This document shows, in pieces, positions 1 through 13,162 of a stretch of 64,000 bases of DNA. The stretch's first letter is position 1. Each line of letters opens with the position of its first letter. The position numbers and the translations under genes were made by a program. The stretch is from Callorhinus ursinus (taxonomy: Eukaryota; Chordata; Mammalia; Carnivora; Otariidae). Under the pieces are notes generated by a model. The model searched no databases and was not told where the DNA came from. It saw nothing but the letters and a program-made list of their open reading frames with translations. The stretch is from positions 57,437,737 to 57,501,736 of the forward strand of contig NW_020312848.1 of the NCBI RefSeq assembly GCF_003265705.1. The letters run 5' to 3'.

Positions 1-3000
1 AAATGAGTTTATATTTGGGAGAAGAGAAAGCTTCATTGGTCAGAAATAAGATTATCCCTTGAGAAATCGAGAGAATATGTGATATCTAGATAACTACTCT
101 GTGCTCATTAAGTACTGATATACTATAAGGATGTCTGCCTGGCTCCACCATTTGGAGATTGCCTTTTCACTCTCTTTGTGTTCATATAGCTCTAGACAAC
201 TATATGGACAAAATGCTAGTCTATCTCACTCTGGTCAGTCATGGTGATAAGACCAGAGAACACTCACTCAAGCTGAATCAAAGTTTCTACCTTGGGAATT
301 AGGAAATTACATTCATTCCAACATTGACCAGTCTCTTAAATAATAATGTAACAGCTTGGGAAATGTGGAAGAGCCACGTGTTATGTCGTTTGAACTGGCA
401 AGCAAAAATTTCATCCAGAAGTACATGGAAGATTACAGAACTATTAGGGAATCAAAGATGAAAGATGCAGAGAACATTTGTAGATGCAGAGAATATGAGA
501 TTTTCATGGTTGCCCATTGCTGTGTTCAAGTAGATTTCTCAAGCCTGATCTAGTGTTCTAGAAGATATTCTGTATCTTCATGGAATTAAGAAAGAAATGG
601 AATACTGTGACTAATGAGACAACACACTCATGTAGTGAGGGAAATTTTCAATGACACTGACATGGGAGGTAGAAGTATACAGATGGGGAGTCGAGTTTCA
701 GTTGTGCCCAGAATTGACAAGTTTTCAGTCAAGAAGTTGAAGACATAAGGGGTTTTCAGAGAGCACAGTTAGGAGAATCCAAAAGTGGCTAATAGCAGGG
801 TAATAGTCAGAAAAGCTAACCACAGAGAAGCATTGGTGATTCCATACTGGATTAGATAGATGGAAGACAGGATGACATTTTGGTAGGTGACGAATGATAA
901 TACACAAGAAAAGCATGGACTTGCTGATTGTTCAGTGGAACTGTGATAATTATGTACCATTAACAGAGTCTGACAAACAATTATTTTATAGTATAGTATT
1001 GTTAAAATTTGTCTCCCATTATGTCCTAAAGAAATATCAGCCCTTTTAATCCTCCTTACACTCACTTTCTAATTTCTGAAGGAATAGCTTTGGGGGCAAA
1101 GACCAGGGATGTTCTAAAGGATTCTAAAGGTTCTAAAGGATGGAAGGCTGAGCTCTCCAGTAATGTATGTGAGTCCTCTCCTGAGGATTTCTCTGGCAAG
1201 TCAAACCCAAATACCTAAAGATGAGCTCAATCTTGCAGATTTATTCAATCCACATTCTGAAGATCTTTCACCTGTGAACAGGTAGGAGTTAGGAGAAAGA
1301 GCAACTGATGTCATTGCCGTTTGCTTGTATATTTACTATATCTAATAAAAAGGCTCTCTTTCCATTTTTATAGTCCAGTATCAAGTATTAGGATGAGCCA
1401 TGGAAGTGAGCAAAAAAGAAACAATCTTTCTGTAAATTAAGTTATTCTTCTAAATCATCCTTAGTAATTACCCTAAGGCAATTCATTTACTATTTAAGTA
1501 ATTATTCAATATTTTATTTCAAAATAAAGTTTTGGGCTTTGGAACCAAAAAAAACTTAGTATAACTTTCAACTCTGCTTTTTACACTATAGTAAATTACA
1601 GGAGCCTTAGAGACTCAGTGTCATCATCTGTTAAGGAAGGTCATTTTCTATCTCACAGATTTTTTTCTCTGCAATTAATTACTCAATACATATAATACAC
1701 CTGACAAGAAACTCAACCCAGAGTAACCTCTGATTAAATATTTGGTTTTTTTCCTCACTTCTTAAGCAGCAGCCAGTGGTTATGGGTACCATAGACATTT
1801 CATCATGGATGGGGCTGACTTTTGCTGTGCCCACACTATTTTAGAGTGATCAATTAGTTTGAGGAGAAACAAGCTATTACGTACCCATTTATTTAAATTC
1901 TCAGTTATTTTAATGTTTGGGAGACAGATGATACTGTGGAAAGGAAAATAATTATTTTTTCATCACAGTTCAAAACACCCTAAAGTCTTTGCTCATTTCC
2001 TTGAACAAGAGCATGCTTTTATGCCTATTCTTTTAAAGATATTCTGTAGCTTAGAGATTCTCATTCAATGAACACAATCCAACTTGTTAATTATGTGTTT
2101 CTTGTTCTTGCAGTTATTTTTAATATTTTTCTAACATCTGACTATTCAAATATATCTCACTCTCTTGGTATAGTTATTAAAAGAAAATAATTTGATATTA
2201 TGATCACAGATATATATGAACTAGGAACTGAAAGGCATGGCAAATATAATTGGCAAGACACTTGCCTCACCTTTTCACAAATTGAAAAAGCCATGCTTAC
2301 TGCTCCTAAATTGACTTAGTTCAATATTAAAATCAGAGAAAGTAACTAAGTCAGGTTTCTTTTTCATTATGCAATGCTCAATGATGTTTTACAAATCTGA
2401 AAGCTTTACCTTTTTGTTCATTTGCTATATGAATTAAACATTAACAAGAATAAAATCAGCTTAAAGCCTAGAAAAAGGTTAATATATTCTCCAGGGAAAA
2501 CTGAAGGTTATCTTATATTTCTAATTCACCACTTAAGCAATGCAGATGGAATATTGACACAGTCATGTAGGAAGAAGTCAAGAGCAGTTCTACTTAATCT
2601 CTTAATATGAATTCCCCCAATCCTAACCTTATTGTTATCATTTGGGCCCTTTCATGGCACCTTTTACAGAATGTTAAGTTTTATGTATTTTTTGAGCTGA
2701 TAATTCCATTATGTTTTACTTATTGATGAACATTTTAACCACAATTACAAATAATTAAGATTGTAGCTTCATTTTTGCTTTCATGAATTCACCAGACTGT
2801 TGCATTTCTAAAGTCCAAGTTTGAAAGATAAATATAAAATTAATCTTAGCACCAATGACAGAAATTAAACTACCAAAGCAGTAAAAATGATTTGATTATT
2901 TTTCTCAAAAAAATGTATAGAAAAATCAGCTGAGAAAAATTAATGTTTGAAAACTTGAAGAGAAGTTTACAGTATTATTAAGCTAATTAATTGTTTGAAT

Positions 3001-3440
3001 ATTTGAATTTTAAAGCCAATAGTATAAAAGGATGATTCATAGGTTTGAAAATGGCTTGTGCTTTCATTCTACTTAGAATTGGCACCAAAACAAAGCTCCT
3101 AAAATGTTTAACCTTTCAGGCTATTACCTCTTCAAAAATCTCTGTAAAATTGACTCATAGGAGATATTTTCTCTGTAAGCATTACATAGCAATTTTTTCC
3201 CCTATTAAACATGATAGCAAATATGGATTGTGATAACTAGGTCATTACGTTTTTGGCCAATTACAAAATATTAATAGTACTTTTTCTCTAATACTTTCCT
3301 AATTCAATGAAGCGTTCAGAACATAAAAATTGCATTAACTAAATACACAATTGTTGAACCACATAATTCAACAAGAAGTTTTACGACCATATGATATCTC
3401 CAACTTTCCCTATAAGGTCATATCTCCATAGGTCATTGAT
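1..3440. other. AT-rich single-copy DNA, no gene recognised
   Basis: I find no convincing exon or well-preserved interspersed repeat here. Open frames are short (under 100 residues), overlap each other and show no recognisable domain. A three-copy run of the 10-mer TTCTAAAGGA lies at about 1111-1141. The stretch 1570-1670 faintly resembles an antisense MIR (the segment around CAGTGTCATCATCTGTTAA), but it is too diverged to call firmly. Confidence 0.6.
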
Positions 3441-3455
3441 AAGAGAATAACCTTA

Positions 3456-3665
3456 GGGGCTCCTGGGTGGCTCAGTTGGTTGAGCACCTGACTCTTGATT
3501 TCAGCTTGGGTCATGATCTCGGGGTTGTGGGATCCAACCCCGCATCAAGTCCTGCATCGGGCTCCACACTCAGGCCAAAGTCTTCTTGTCCCCCTCCCTC
3601 TGCTCCTCCCCCCACTTGCTCTATCTCTCTCTCAAATAAAGAAATAAATAATATCTTTAAAAAAA
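3456..3665 (+). mobile_element. CAN-SINE (SINEC), sense, older subtype
   Basis: This is a tRNA-Lys-derived carnivore SINE. It starts GGGGCTCCTGGGTGGCTCAG, with the A-box-like part in GGCTCAGTTGGTTGAGCAC. It carries the older-subtype ACTCTTGATTTCAGCT segment, then a CT-rich stretch and an A-rich tail with AAATAAATAATATCTTT. A 14-bp target-site duplication with one mismatch flanks it (3441-3454 AAGAGAATAACCTT and 3666-3679). It encodes no protein. Confidence 0.95.
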
Positions 3666-3679
3666 AAGAAAATAACCTT

Positions 3680-4885
3680 GGTGGTAAGGAGATGATATGT
3701 TTAATGACCTTAACTGAATGGCTTTTTGAGAAAATAGATACACTGGGAAAATGTCTTAAAATATACTACCAAAGAGACATTTTCGTTCAGAGACTATAGA
3801 ATTTAATCTGTAGGATGATAGAAAATTGTGATTAAAAGGAAGAAATAGGTTATATATTATTTCATACTTAGGATTTCCAAAGGGGCAAAGATTATTGCTA
3901 CTAGATTATAGCCCCTGTGTTTCCAAACATACTACATTAAATGATGACAAAAGAAGAAAATTAGACTCAGACCCTTTCATATGTACTGAATTGTTGATAT
4001 TAAGAGTAATTAGTATCAAAAAAACTGCCTAATGTCTTGAATTTGAAGCTAAACAACAGTAAAGTAATTAGATTCGATTTAAAGCTTTTAAGCAGAGGGA
4101 AATTATTTCTGAAGAAGAACATTATACAAACTGCATTAAAAAACAATTAGATAAGTCAAAACATAAGACACTTACCACAAACATGCCAGATTGTTTTTAT
4201 GCAGTTAGATATTTCATACCTTACTGGCTAACTAAATGTTGCACTTTTGAATCAACTGACTGATGTAGATATAATTTCATGATGATCAGCAGTCATGATT
4301 TGCAATAAAAGAATGATTAAAGTAGTAAGTGTGAATAAACCAATATTAAAGGAGCAATTCTGGTTCTATCCGAGTTTGAGCATAGGTATTCATTTCTAGT
4401 CAAACTAAAATTCCACTGGATGTAAAATATGTTAATAAAAAGCAAGAAAAAAGAAAGTCATGAGAGTACTAGAAAATAAAAAATGGGTGCATTCCAAGGA
4501 ATTCAAATTTGGGGGAATTTCTGTAAGATAAAAAGCAAATGGTATGATATCCTTAAAAAGCAAAGGGAATCACATCTAGCAAACCCCAAATCAGCAGGTT
4601 CAGTCTCTGCTGCAGTGAACATAGAGTTGGTTTATGGCTTGACCAAGATAGCTCTAGCTTTATCTCTGGTGAAGCTTGGGCTACTGATTTTTTTATTCCT
4701 GGCTAAAATAAATGCAATAGAATTTATTATATGCTCCTTAAGATTTGAAACTCTCCTGGATGCCAGGGAATTTGATAAGCCTTGCTTGATTCTTTAAAGG
4801 GCTTTACAGGAATTCTCCCAAAGGCAAGATTCCTCACAAGGAACTTGATGGGTTCAAGTCAGAGAGGCAGTGTGGTCCTGGTTGT
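3680..4885. other. AT-rich single-copy DNA
   Basis: No repeat or gene is recognised. A 104-codon open frame at 4483-4797 has no recognisable domain or splice context and is probably chance. Confidence 0.55.
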
Positions 4886-5099
4886 GCGACACCTGGGTGG
4901 CTCAGTTGGTTAAGTGTCTGCCTTTGGCTCAGGTCATGATCCCAGGGTCCTGGGATCTAGCCCTGCACCAGGCTCCTTGCTCAGTGGGGAGCCTGCTTCT
5001 CCCTCTGCCTGCCACTCCCCCTGCTTGGGTGCTCGTTCTTTCTCTGACAAAAAAATAAATAAAATCTTAAAAAAAAAAAAAGAAAAAAGAAAAAAGAAA
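4886..5099 (+). mobile_element. CAN-SINE (SINEC), sense
   Basis: The head is ACACCTGGGTGGCTCAGTTG, followed by the B-box-like GGGATCTAGCCC, the CT-rich body and an AATAAATAAAATCTTAAAA tail that grades into an AAAAAAG repeat. Its flanks match only weakly (GGTCCTGGTTG before, GGCCCTGGGTTG after), so the target-site duplication is degraded or uncertain. Confidence 0.93.
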
Positions 5100-5299
5100 T
5101 GGCCCTGGGTTGGTCACATTGTGGAATGTCTCTAGGAATTCCATTGCCTGCCTGCATTGTCCTTTTCTTGTTGCATCCAATCCTTTGTGTTTAAATAAAA
5201 GCCTTATGTGAATATACTCTGCAAAGTCTGGTGAGATTCTACTTTCAAAGAGTAGGGAAAATAGTCAAGCTGCACAATGGAAAAACTGTAAGTTTTAAA

Positions 5300-5425
5300 A
5301 GCTAACTGATGTCTGGATTTCACTCCCAAGATGCTTTCACTGGCTTGGCACATAGCCTGGATCTTAGGAAGTTTAGAAGCTCCAGAGGTGATTCTACTAT
5401 GTTGTTAATGGCTGAGAACCACTGG
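5300..5425 (+). mobile_element. MER5A-like hAT DNA-transposon relic
   Basis: The right end GGCTGAGAACCACTGG is the typical terminus of MER5/MER58-type non-autonomous hAT-Charlie elements. It is preceded by CCAGAGGTGATTCTACTATG, matching the usual sub-terminal segment. The left end is unclear. It encodes nothing. Confidence 0.5.
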
Positions 5426-5429
5426 TCTA

Positions 5430-6282
5430 AACAGAGTCAGAAGATAAGGGGAACCTTCAGGAAAATAAATAAAGATAATTAATAAAGGATAGCATTGGTA
5501 TAGCTGGAACATCAGACTCTTCCCTGCCCCAACTCTGTGGAAAGGTGAAAATCTTGAGCCTCTGGGTCAAGTTGCCCCTGCAACTTGAAGTAGTGTTTTC
5601 TTTTGTTTGTTTGTTTTTCACAGACTATACCATCTGAGAACAATCCTGCTCTTGAATATTACCAGTGGATGAATAACTGTTAGGTGACACAGAAAATTGT
5701 ATGTCTAGAATCTGTTTCAGAATGTTGGTCCATAAAAATGCTGTTTTACATGGAAAAGAATTCCATACTGTAGCAGGCTTCATCAATGAAGTGCATAGCA
5801 CCTCAGTACTTTTGGAGTGAATGGAACTAAAGAGATATTTAAAGCATTTTCTCATTATAATTAATGTGCCCAATAAAGAGGCTCTTACTTAAGGAACCAA
5901 AAAAATTAATTTTGTCAAATTAAATTGGTCTTATATGGAAGGAACTGAAAAACTGGACTTAGACCTAACTAGGACCACAACAGAGTACAGGGCTAAATTT
6001 CTTAATTTTTGCTATGCATTTTTTTTCCCTTTCCACATGAATTTAAATAGAAATTTACTGAGTAGATTATTACAAATTTCTAGTATTTATCTGTTTTACA
6101 AAGATTAGAAGCACATATTACTTGGAGCATAATTACTAGTTCTAAAAAATAACTGAGAACATAACTTCTCAATTATTTTTGTATGGCATAAAATAATCAA
6201 ATACAAAAATTGTCTACATTCAGAGAATTTCTGCTAAATAATAAATATTTCTTTAAAAAATTATTTCACAGAGTATTGCTAT
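5430..6282. other. AT-rich single-copy DNA
   Basis: No gene or clear repeat seen. The 82-codon minus-strand frame at 5625-5873 has no recognisable domain. Confidence 0.5.
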
Positions 6283-6655
6283 TATGGGCTGAATGTTGGT
6301 ATCCCCCTATATTCATATGTTGGAAACTACCAATTTGATGGTATTAGTATTAGGAGGTGGGCCTTTGGGAGGTAATTAGGATTAGATGAGGTCATGAGAG
6401 TAGAGTCCTCATGAATGGGATTAGTGTCTGTATAAGAGTCAAGAAAGAGCTTGCTTCATTTCACTCTCTGCCATGTAAGGGTACAAAAAGAAAATAGCCT
6501 TCTAGGAACCAGGAAGCAGGCTTTCATGAGAACCAGACCATGCTGGCACCCTGATCTCAGACTTCAGCCTCCAGAGCTGTGAGATATAAATTTCTGTTGT
6601 TTATAAGCCACCCAGACTAAGGTGATTTGTTATAGCACCCCAAGCTGAGTAAGAC
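6283..6655 (+). mobile_element. MaLR solo LTR (MST/MLT1 type), sense
   Basis: An LTR relic of the ERVL-MaLR group. Recognisable blocks are GGGCTGAATGTTGGTATCCC near the start, GGAGGTGGGCCTTTGGGAGG, TCATGAATGGGATTAGTG, and near the end ATAAATTTCTGTTGTTTATA followed by AGCCACCCAGACTA. No internal retroviral sequence is attached, so it is a solo LTR with no coding capacity. Confidence 0.8.
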
Positions 6656-6883
6656 AATCGCTAATTTTCCCTTTGCTCCCAAGGGCTCCCACTTTTTTTT
6701 CCAAGGTGGATAATAGCTACATCCTTTTAAAAACATTGATTTTGTTTCATTTTACTTTACGAAGTAAGAATATGTTTAAAGAATCATAGTTTAGGTAATT
6801 AGTTCTTAGAGAGGAGCAAAAAGGAAGACAATAAAAGAAAAATAGGCAAACATGTCTATCTCTTCTATACATTAATTTTTTAT

Positions 6884-7303
6884 TGTTATGTTAATCACCA
6901 TATATTACATCATTTGTTTTGGTGCAGTGTTCCATGATTCATTGTTTGTGCATAACACCCAGTGCTCCACGCAGAACGTGCCCTCTTTAATACCCATCAC
7001 CAGGCTAACCCATCCCCCTACCCTCCTCCCCTCTAGAAACCTCAGTTTGTTTTTCAGAGTCCATCATCTCTCCTGGTTCGTCTCCCCCTCTGACTTACTC
7101 CCCTTCATTCTTCCTCTCCTGCTATCTTCTTCTTTTTCTTTTTTCTTAAAATATGTTGCGTCATTCGCTTCAGAAGTACAGATCTGTGATTCAACAGTCT
7201 TGCACAATTCACAGCGCTCACCGTAGCACATATCTTCCCCAATGTCCATCACCCAGCCACCCCATCCCTCCCACCCCCGACCACTCCAGCAACCCTCAGT
7301 TTG
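6884..7303 (-). mobile_element. 5'-truncated young LINE-1, 3' UTR only, antisense
   Basis: It begins on the + strand with TATTGTTATGTTAATCACCA and runs to CAGCAACCCTCAGTTTG, matching the 3' end of the full-length L1 at 26996-34308. It is flanked by a perfect 16-bp target-site duplication TACATTAATTTTTTAT (6868-6883 and 7304-7319). The L1 poly(A) has merged with the T-rich target. Only non-coding 3' UTR was inserted, and open frames inside it are not genes. Confidence 0.93.
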
Positions 7304-7530
7304 TACATTAATTTTTTATCTTAAAACCTTATATTTGAAAAAAGTAAAAAGCAAAAGAAAAATTTTAAATACAAAATTATATCTTTAATTCCTGTAGCAG
7401 GAATAGTCAAATAAACAGATTTCATTAGGGGAAAAAAATTGTACTTTTCAAAACTAGAAAATCTGTTTCCTTTTTTTTAAACTAATAAATACTATCCAGC
7501 TAGAGATAAAACTCCATTATCAAGAGCTCT

Positions 7531-7726
7531 TTTTTTTTAAAGTATTTATTTATTTATTTGAGAGAGAGAGAATGAGAGATAGAGAGCACGAGGGGGAGAG
7601 GGTCAGAGGGAGAGGCAGACTCCCCGCTGAGCAGGGAGCCCAATGCGGGACTCGATCCCGGGACTCCAGGATCGTGACCTGAGCCAAAGGCAGTCGCTTA
7701 ACCAACTGAGCCACCTAGGCGCCCCC
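7531..7726 (-). mobile_element. CAN-SINE, antisense
   Basis: It reads poly(T), AGTATTTATTTATTTATTTG, a GA-rich block, ATCCCGGGACTCCAGGATC, and ends GAGCCACCTAGGCGCCCC. The target-site duplication is TATCAAGAGCTCT (7518-7530 and 7729-7741). The well-preserved duplication and CpG-containing B-box region suggest a fairly young copy. Confidence 0.96.
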
Positions 7727-7742
7727 ACTATCAAGAGCTCTT

Positions 7743-8215
7743 ACCTAATTTTCCTAAGTTATATGTTGGAGAGAATGTTTAGGTAATATACATACCTGCA
7801 AAGGCAATGGTCTATGCATAATATGAGTATACTTTGGTATCTATAGCCTTTAGCAAGCTCTTAGTCTATATTCATAATAAACAATGAAATCAGGAGTTGA
7901 TTTCTGTCATCGCCTCTTGGATGACATTTATAATTTGCTACTGCTTATTGTTACATTTTCAGGTGTATATGTTTCACCTTTCTAATTAGATTTTAAAATT
8001 CTTAAAACATAAAATATCTTATTTACCTTTCACTTCCCATAAATACCTAGAACACTATCTGAGCCTGCCAAGCTAATTAATGCATGTAGTATGAAGCTGC
8101 CTTAGAGTCATCGGGGTCTAGCCAAAAGGTCACAGAATTTTAGTCTTGGATAAAAACCTTAAGAGATGTTCTTGCTGATGTACCTGCCTTTGGCATGCTT
8201 AATACTTTTTGTTTT
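7743..8215. other. single-copy DNA between SINEs
   Basis: AT-rich; no gene, repeat or RNA recognised. Confidence 0.5.
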
Positions 8216-8232
8216 CAGGTAGATGATATCTT

Positions 8233-8426
8233 TTTTTTTAAGATTTTATTTATTTATTTGACAGAGAGAGACAAAGTGAGAAAAGGAACACAAGCAGGGG
8301 GAGTGGGAGAGGGAGAAGCAGGCTTCCCGCGGAGCAGGGAGCCCGATGCGGGGCTCGAACCCAGGACCCGGGGATCACGACCTGAGCCGAAGGCAGATGC
8401 TTAATGACTGAACCACCCAGGCACCC
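8233..8426 (-). mobile_element. CAN-SINE, antisense
   Basis: It reads poly(T), AAGATTTTATTTATTTATTT, GACAGAGAGAGAC, the CpG-rich body, and ends CACCCAGGCACCCC. A 17-bp target-site duplication with one mismatch (CAGGTAGATGATATCTT, 8216-8232 and 8427-8443) flanks it. The GCGGGGCTCGAACCC part is the tRNA-like B box read in antisense. Confidence 0.96.
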
Positions 8427-8443
8427 CAGGTAGATGGTATCTT

Positions 8444-8883
8444 AAGCTTACATGAATTTCTACTCTAAAAGCAATTGATGATTAAATATTCCCTGTTCTT
8501 ACCTGAAGACTTATAGCATGTCCTGTCTTACTAGGCAAAATATAACCTTGGCTAGACCCCATCCATCCTATGCCTTCCACAATTTGTTGCATCCCCCCAG
8601 CCTTCTAAATTCACCACTATTCCCAGGATGCACACCATCCACGGATATTTTTTGGTGTGATGGGTGAATCAATCAAATAAATATAGAGAGGTGATATTCT
8701 AAGTATGTGGTTACAATTATGACACAGACCAAATCTTATCAGGGTTGAGCATTAAACCAATCAATGCCAGCCACGTTTAACTGATATGGCCACATTGCTG
8801 TACACTGACTAGGTATTACCCTTGAAAATATACAAGTTCATAGAAAAACAAGAGAATTAGGGAGAATCAATTTTGAAGACTGC
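8444..8883. other. single-copy DNA
   Basis: No gene or repeat recognised. Confidence 0.5.
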
Positions 8884-9348
8884 ATTAATTTCCTAGGGCT
8901 GTTTTAACAAATAATCACAAACTGGACAGCATAAACAACAGAAATTTATTCTCTCACAGTTGTGGAGGCCATGAGTCCACAGTCAAGATGTTGACAGTGT
9001 TGATATCCTCTGGAGGCTCTGAGGAAGTCTCCCTTCCATGCCTCTCTTCTAATTTTTGCTGGCCACCAGAAACCCTTGGCATTCCTTGGTTTGGGCTTCA
9101 TAATTCCAATCTGTGCTTCTGTCTTTATGTAGTGTTCTTCCCTGATGTGTCATAATTTCCTCTATTTTCTATTATAAGTGCATCTGTTATTGGATTTAGG
9201 TTTCACCTTAAATCCAGAATGATTTCATCTTAAGATCTTTAACTTTATACATTGGCAAACATTCTATTTGCATATATGGTCACATTTACCAGTACTGGGA
9301 GTTAAGACATGAATATAGCTTTTGGGGACACAATTTAACCCACTACAA
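8884..9348 (-). mobile_element. MLT1-type MaLR LTR, antisense
   Basis: The antisense landmarks of MLT1 appear in order: ATTAATTTCCTAGGGCTG, AACAGAAATTTATTCTCTCA, CAGTTGTGGAGGCC, GGCATTCCTTGGTTTGGGC, ATTGGATTTAGGTTTCACC, ATGGTCACATTTACCAGTAC, and CACAATTTAACCCACTAC. It is a diverged solo LTR with no coding potential. Confidence 0.85.
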
Positions 9349-11070
9349 AGATCAAATATATTCCAAGTATTTTGCATACAGCCACATACTAAATTCTAAC
9401 ATCATGTCATAAGGAAACGTTACTCTCCCTGTTTCAGTATGAAAATACTAAAGCTTGAAGAAATCTAGTGCTCATCAAAAGAGTAACACAAAATCCTAGA
9501 ATTAGAACTTAACTCATGGCTAAAAGTTCAAGCTTTCTGTCCTATAGCAAGCACTGAAACTGAGCAAGAAATAACAGACTCAGGCTAATCTTGTGATAAA
9601 TAGAAAAAAGACAAAAACATATTAATTTCTTTTTTTGTCCTACTGTGGTTTGATCTGAAAGATACATTGAATTGGCTATATATTTAGAAAATCTGTTACA
9701 AATAGGCATATGCTTTCTTTGTTTCTTTTTATTCTTGGAGGAGAGGATCTTGAAAGCAAAGAGAACATTACTAGAAATAGGCTACAACTAGGTTCCTGAC
9801 CAAAGAGGGAGATCAATGGGAAGCCTTACTGAGAAGAAGGAAGAGAAGTGTGTAACAGAACAGCCCAGGCTCAGTGTGGGTCTTCCAGGTCCACAGAACT
9901 ATCCTCCAAGACATTTACATAGGCTTTATCTCCATATTCAAGGACTCTTTCACTATTCCTAAGCCCTTCTGATTTTATATTTTATTAATCATTTCGTTAA
10001 TGTCTCTGAGTATTTTATCCCATTGTCCAGTTTGTTCTCGTCTTTTACCTTTTTGGTAATGTGAGCAAGATGTGTGGGTTTATATTAGTAGTATATATAA
10101 GTGCATTATATTTAAGCGCAATTGGTATACCAAAGGTAAATAAAGTACTCTAGTTTCTAGGATATGCATATTAATTTTAAAACATAAAAGACTCAAACAT
10201 TTTCTAAAAAATAGAAATACCTGAAACAAGCTTTTGAAAACAGGATTGAACCTATTAAAAGTAAAATTCATATAATACAGAAGAATAATTAAAAAAAACA
10301 TCCAGGTTAGTGATTCATTTCCTCTGCAGAAACCATGTTTAATTTATAAAAAAATTAAAAACTAACTGCATAAACTTCTGAAATCTCAGATTCTTCAAAG
10401 TTCTCCAAATCTTCTTAAGAAACTGGTTATAAAATGTGAGAACAGATGAGTGCCAATATAAATAATTTTGTGATAAGCTTTGAATTTTTAACTACAGATC
10501 ATTTCCAGGGTTAAGTATATTTTCTTTTTTAAAACAAAATCTTTTAATACAGTATTTAGGTTAGAAAAAATGTATCAAAAACATGTATGTATATTTTCAA
10601 GATACTATTTCTAGCCTAAAAGAGATTAAGTTATGAAACTTTAGCTGTGCTGAGTTCAAGTTAGCAAAGAATTGTATATAATGATATATAATGATAAATT
10701 AGTGCTCCAACATTTAAGCCTCATAAAATGTATTCAGATACATTTCAACATTACACACACTGCTATTAAGTCCGCTGTATCTAAATAGAAATATAGTAGG
10801 TAACGATAAGGACAGCTAAGCATACCTAGGTTTATATTGCAGGAACAGATCCTAAACTCCCTTTTTCAACCCTAGCTTGTAGTCTCAACTTTTTTTTCAA
10901 ATAGTTGTCAGAATCATACACCTAAGTCAGACAGAAATAGTATTCTTGAAAGTGTGATATCTGAAATGAATGGCAGAATATTTATCTCTTATTTGTAATC
11001 TCCCCATTATACCCAACTTCATCTCTTGCATATACAAACTCAGACATGAGTTTGTATACATGCTCACCAG

Positions 11071-11106
11071 ACACACACACAAACACACACACACACACAC
11101 ACACAT
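11071..11106. repeat. (CA)n microsatellite
   Basis: ACACACACACAAACACACAC continuing for about 36 bases, interrupted by one A. Likely length-polymorphic. Confidence 0.95.
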
Positions 11107-13162
11107 ATTACATAGAAGTGATGGATGGTTGAGCTTTAGTTCTTTGTTGTCATCTGATCTCTGTTCATTTTCCTTCTTCCTTCTCCCCCCACCTCCTCTG
11201 CCTCTTTCTCCCCTTCTTCTTTTTTCTCCTTCTTTTGTTTATGACCCTAAACCTGATAAGAAACACCAACAGTCTATTCAGGATATAGTACATATTGAAA
11301 GAACTGAAGCTTGAGCCTCTTAACCTAAAGAAAACAGTCTTGTGCCTGGTATTAATGCATCTGGTTTTCCTTGAAAGCTCCTTAGAACAAGAGACATAAT
11401 AGGAGTTAATGTTCAATAAATAATATCTATTATAAGGCAGGTATTTATTTTTTTACCCCATTTATCCTCATTAAATGATACAATAGATAATGATAATATA
11501 GAGTTCAGTTATTATGTATTTTATGAAGGCTAAAATTTGGAGAATATTGGAAATAATTTCAAAATTTGTATATCGATCTAAGATGGTAGTTGCTAATAAA
11601 AAAGCTTCCACAAATAGATTAGAAATCTAAATGAGAAACAAGAAGTAGGAGAAAATAGTGAATGCCCATATAGAAGGTCAGGTCTTTAAAGAAAAGTACA
11701 AAGTAGACCTTGTAGATTAGCAGTGCACTCACTCTTGCCTAAAGTATCTTTTATTGAAATAATTAAACTACCACTGCTATTTTGGGGCATGATTAATATT
11801 GCTATTTGGGGTTAAATGTCAGGGTGTAAGATTAAATTAATATGACAACAAACTCACAGTCCCATCCACTGTTTCCAAACTGCAACAAGTCATTTTAGAA
11901 CCAATCCAATATAACAATGTCTAATTGAGTCAGAGTTTAGTAACATGAGTCAACTCAAGAACTTCCAGAGCAAAAGAACCAATCATGAAATAACACTTAT
12001 TAACTGAATCAGACAGAGGGAAAACAACCTATCAGACTGGAAATATCACAACACAATTTTTTCAAAATCACCACCTAGATTTACAGATCTAGGCCAGCTG
12101 AATAATCATTTTAAACATAATCTGAAACTTTAACATTATGTCTCATTGTTTATTGATTCTCTTACAGCTGAAGGGCCATAACAAATGAAAGGAAAATCAG
12201 ACTATGTTTTAAAATATCAATGCAGACACTTTCTTTCACTGAATACAAAAAAAATAAGGCATTTGTTATTGAATACAAATTAGGTGAATGAATACTAGGA
12301 CAGTTAAGTCTCTTTCCCCCCTAAAGCTTGAAATAACTGCTTTGCTTTTCAGGTTGGCAAAGCATTGTTTTGTTTCCAGGCAAATTGCAGTCCTCACTCC
12401 TATTTATGCCAGGTTCACATTCTTTGTTCAGATCATGATGCCAAACAGAAGCTGATGTCCCAGAGATAAATATTATTTTCATTAAATGAATTAAAACTGC
12501 CATGCACAAACATACAAAGCAATCGATATAACCAAAAGAAAAAAAGGTGAAGTAGCAATGAGAGAAATCATTCAAGTTTGCATTTTTAGAAAGCTCTTCA
12601 TAATTCCTCTTTTATAAGCCACTAGATAAAGTCACAATAAATTAGGACCACTTTTCTTAATATTCACTTTATCTCCTAAATTTCATTTTGCCTGGAACAA
12701 AGCTTGAGTGTATCTTTCAATATCAGAGAATGACAAAAGAAGCATCAATTTCTGGGACCGCTGTGACTTATATCTAAAAACTAAAATGTTACATATAGAT
12801 CTATTCTTCCTGGTTATTTCTGAAAAATAATCCATAAATTATGTCCATAACTTAAACTGATGTAAATGTAGTTGGATAGGAAATGTTCAGAGACTGATAA
12901 GGAATTTACTTCATTTTCACACATTTATATACAATCTTCAGTTAGTTAATTGTTTTATGTGAAATGTTTTCCTGTAGTATAAAAGTAGGAAGAAACTGAT
13001 ACTAAGCCTATTATGTCATACCTTACGAACCACGTGATTTCCACAATTGTTTTTATGTGAGTTGAACATTCAAGTGGTACTTTCTTAATTCTATCAAATG
13101 TTCTCTAGGTTGTCTGAGTGGCCTGTCCCGTAGTACTTTGGTCATTCTTTTCACCTTTTTAT

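Noticed and set aside
4483..4797. 104-codon + strand frame
   Set aside because: Single-copy AT-rich DNA, no domain, no splice or promoter context; consistent with chance.
7064..7252. Open frames in and across the L1 3' UTR copies (also 27090-27350 and 53365-53715)
   Set aside because: The similar peptides at the three sites arise because the same non-coding L1 3' UTR is repeated, not because a gene family is present.
12321..12575. 84-codon - strand frame over the candidate conserved element
   Set aside because: No domain or splice context, and it overlaps sequence better explained as non-coding.
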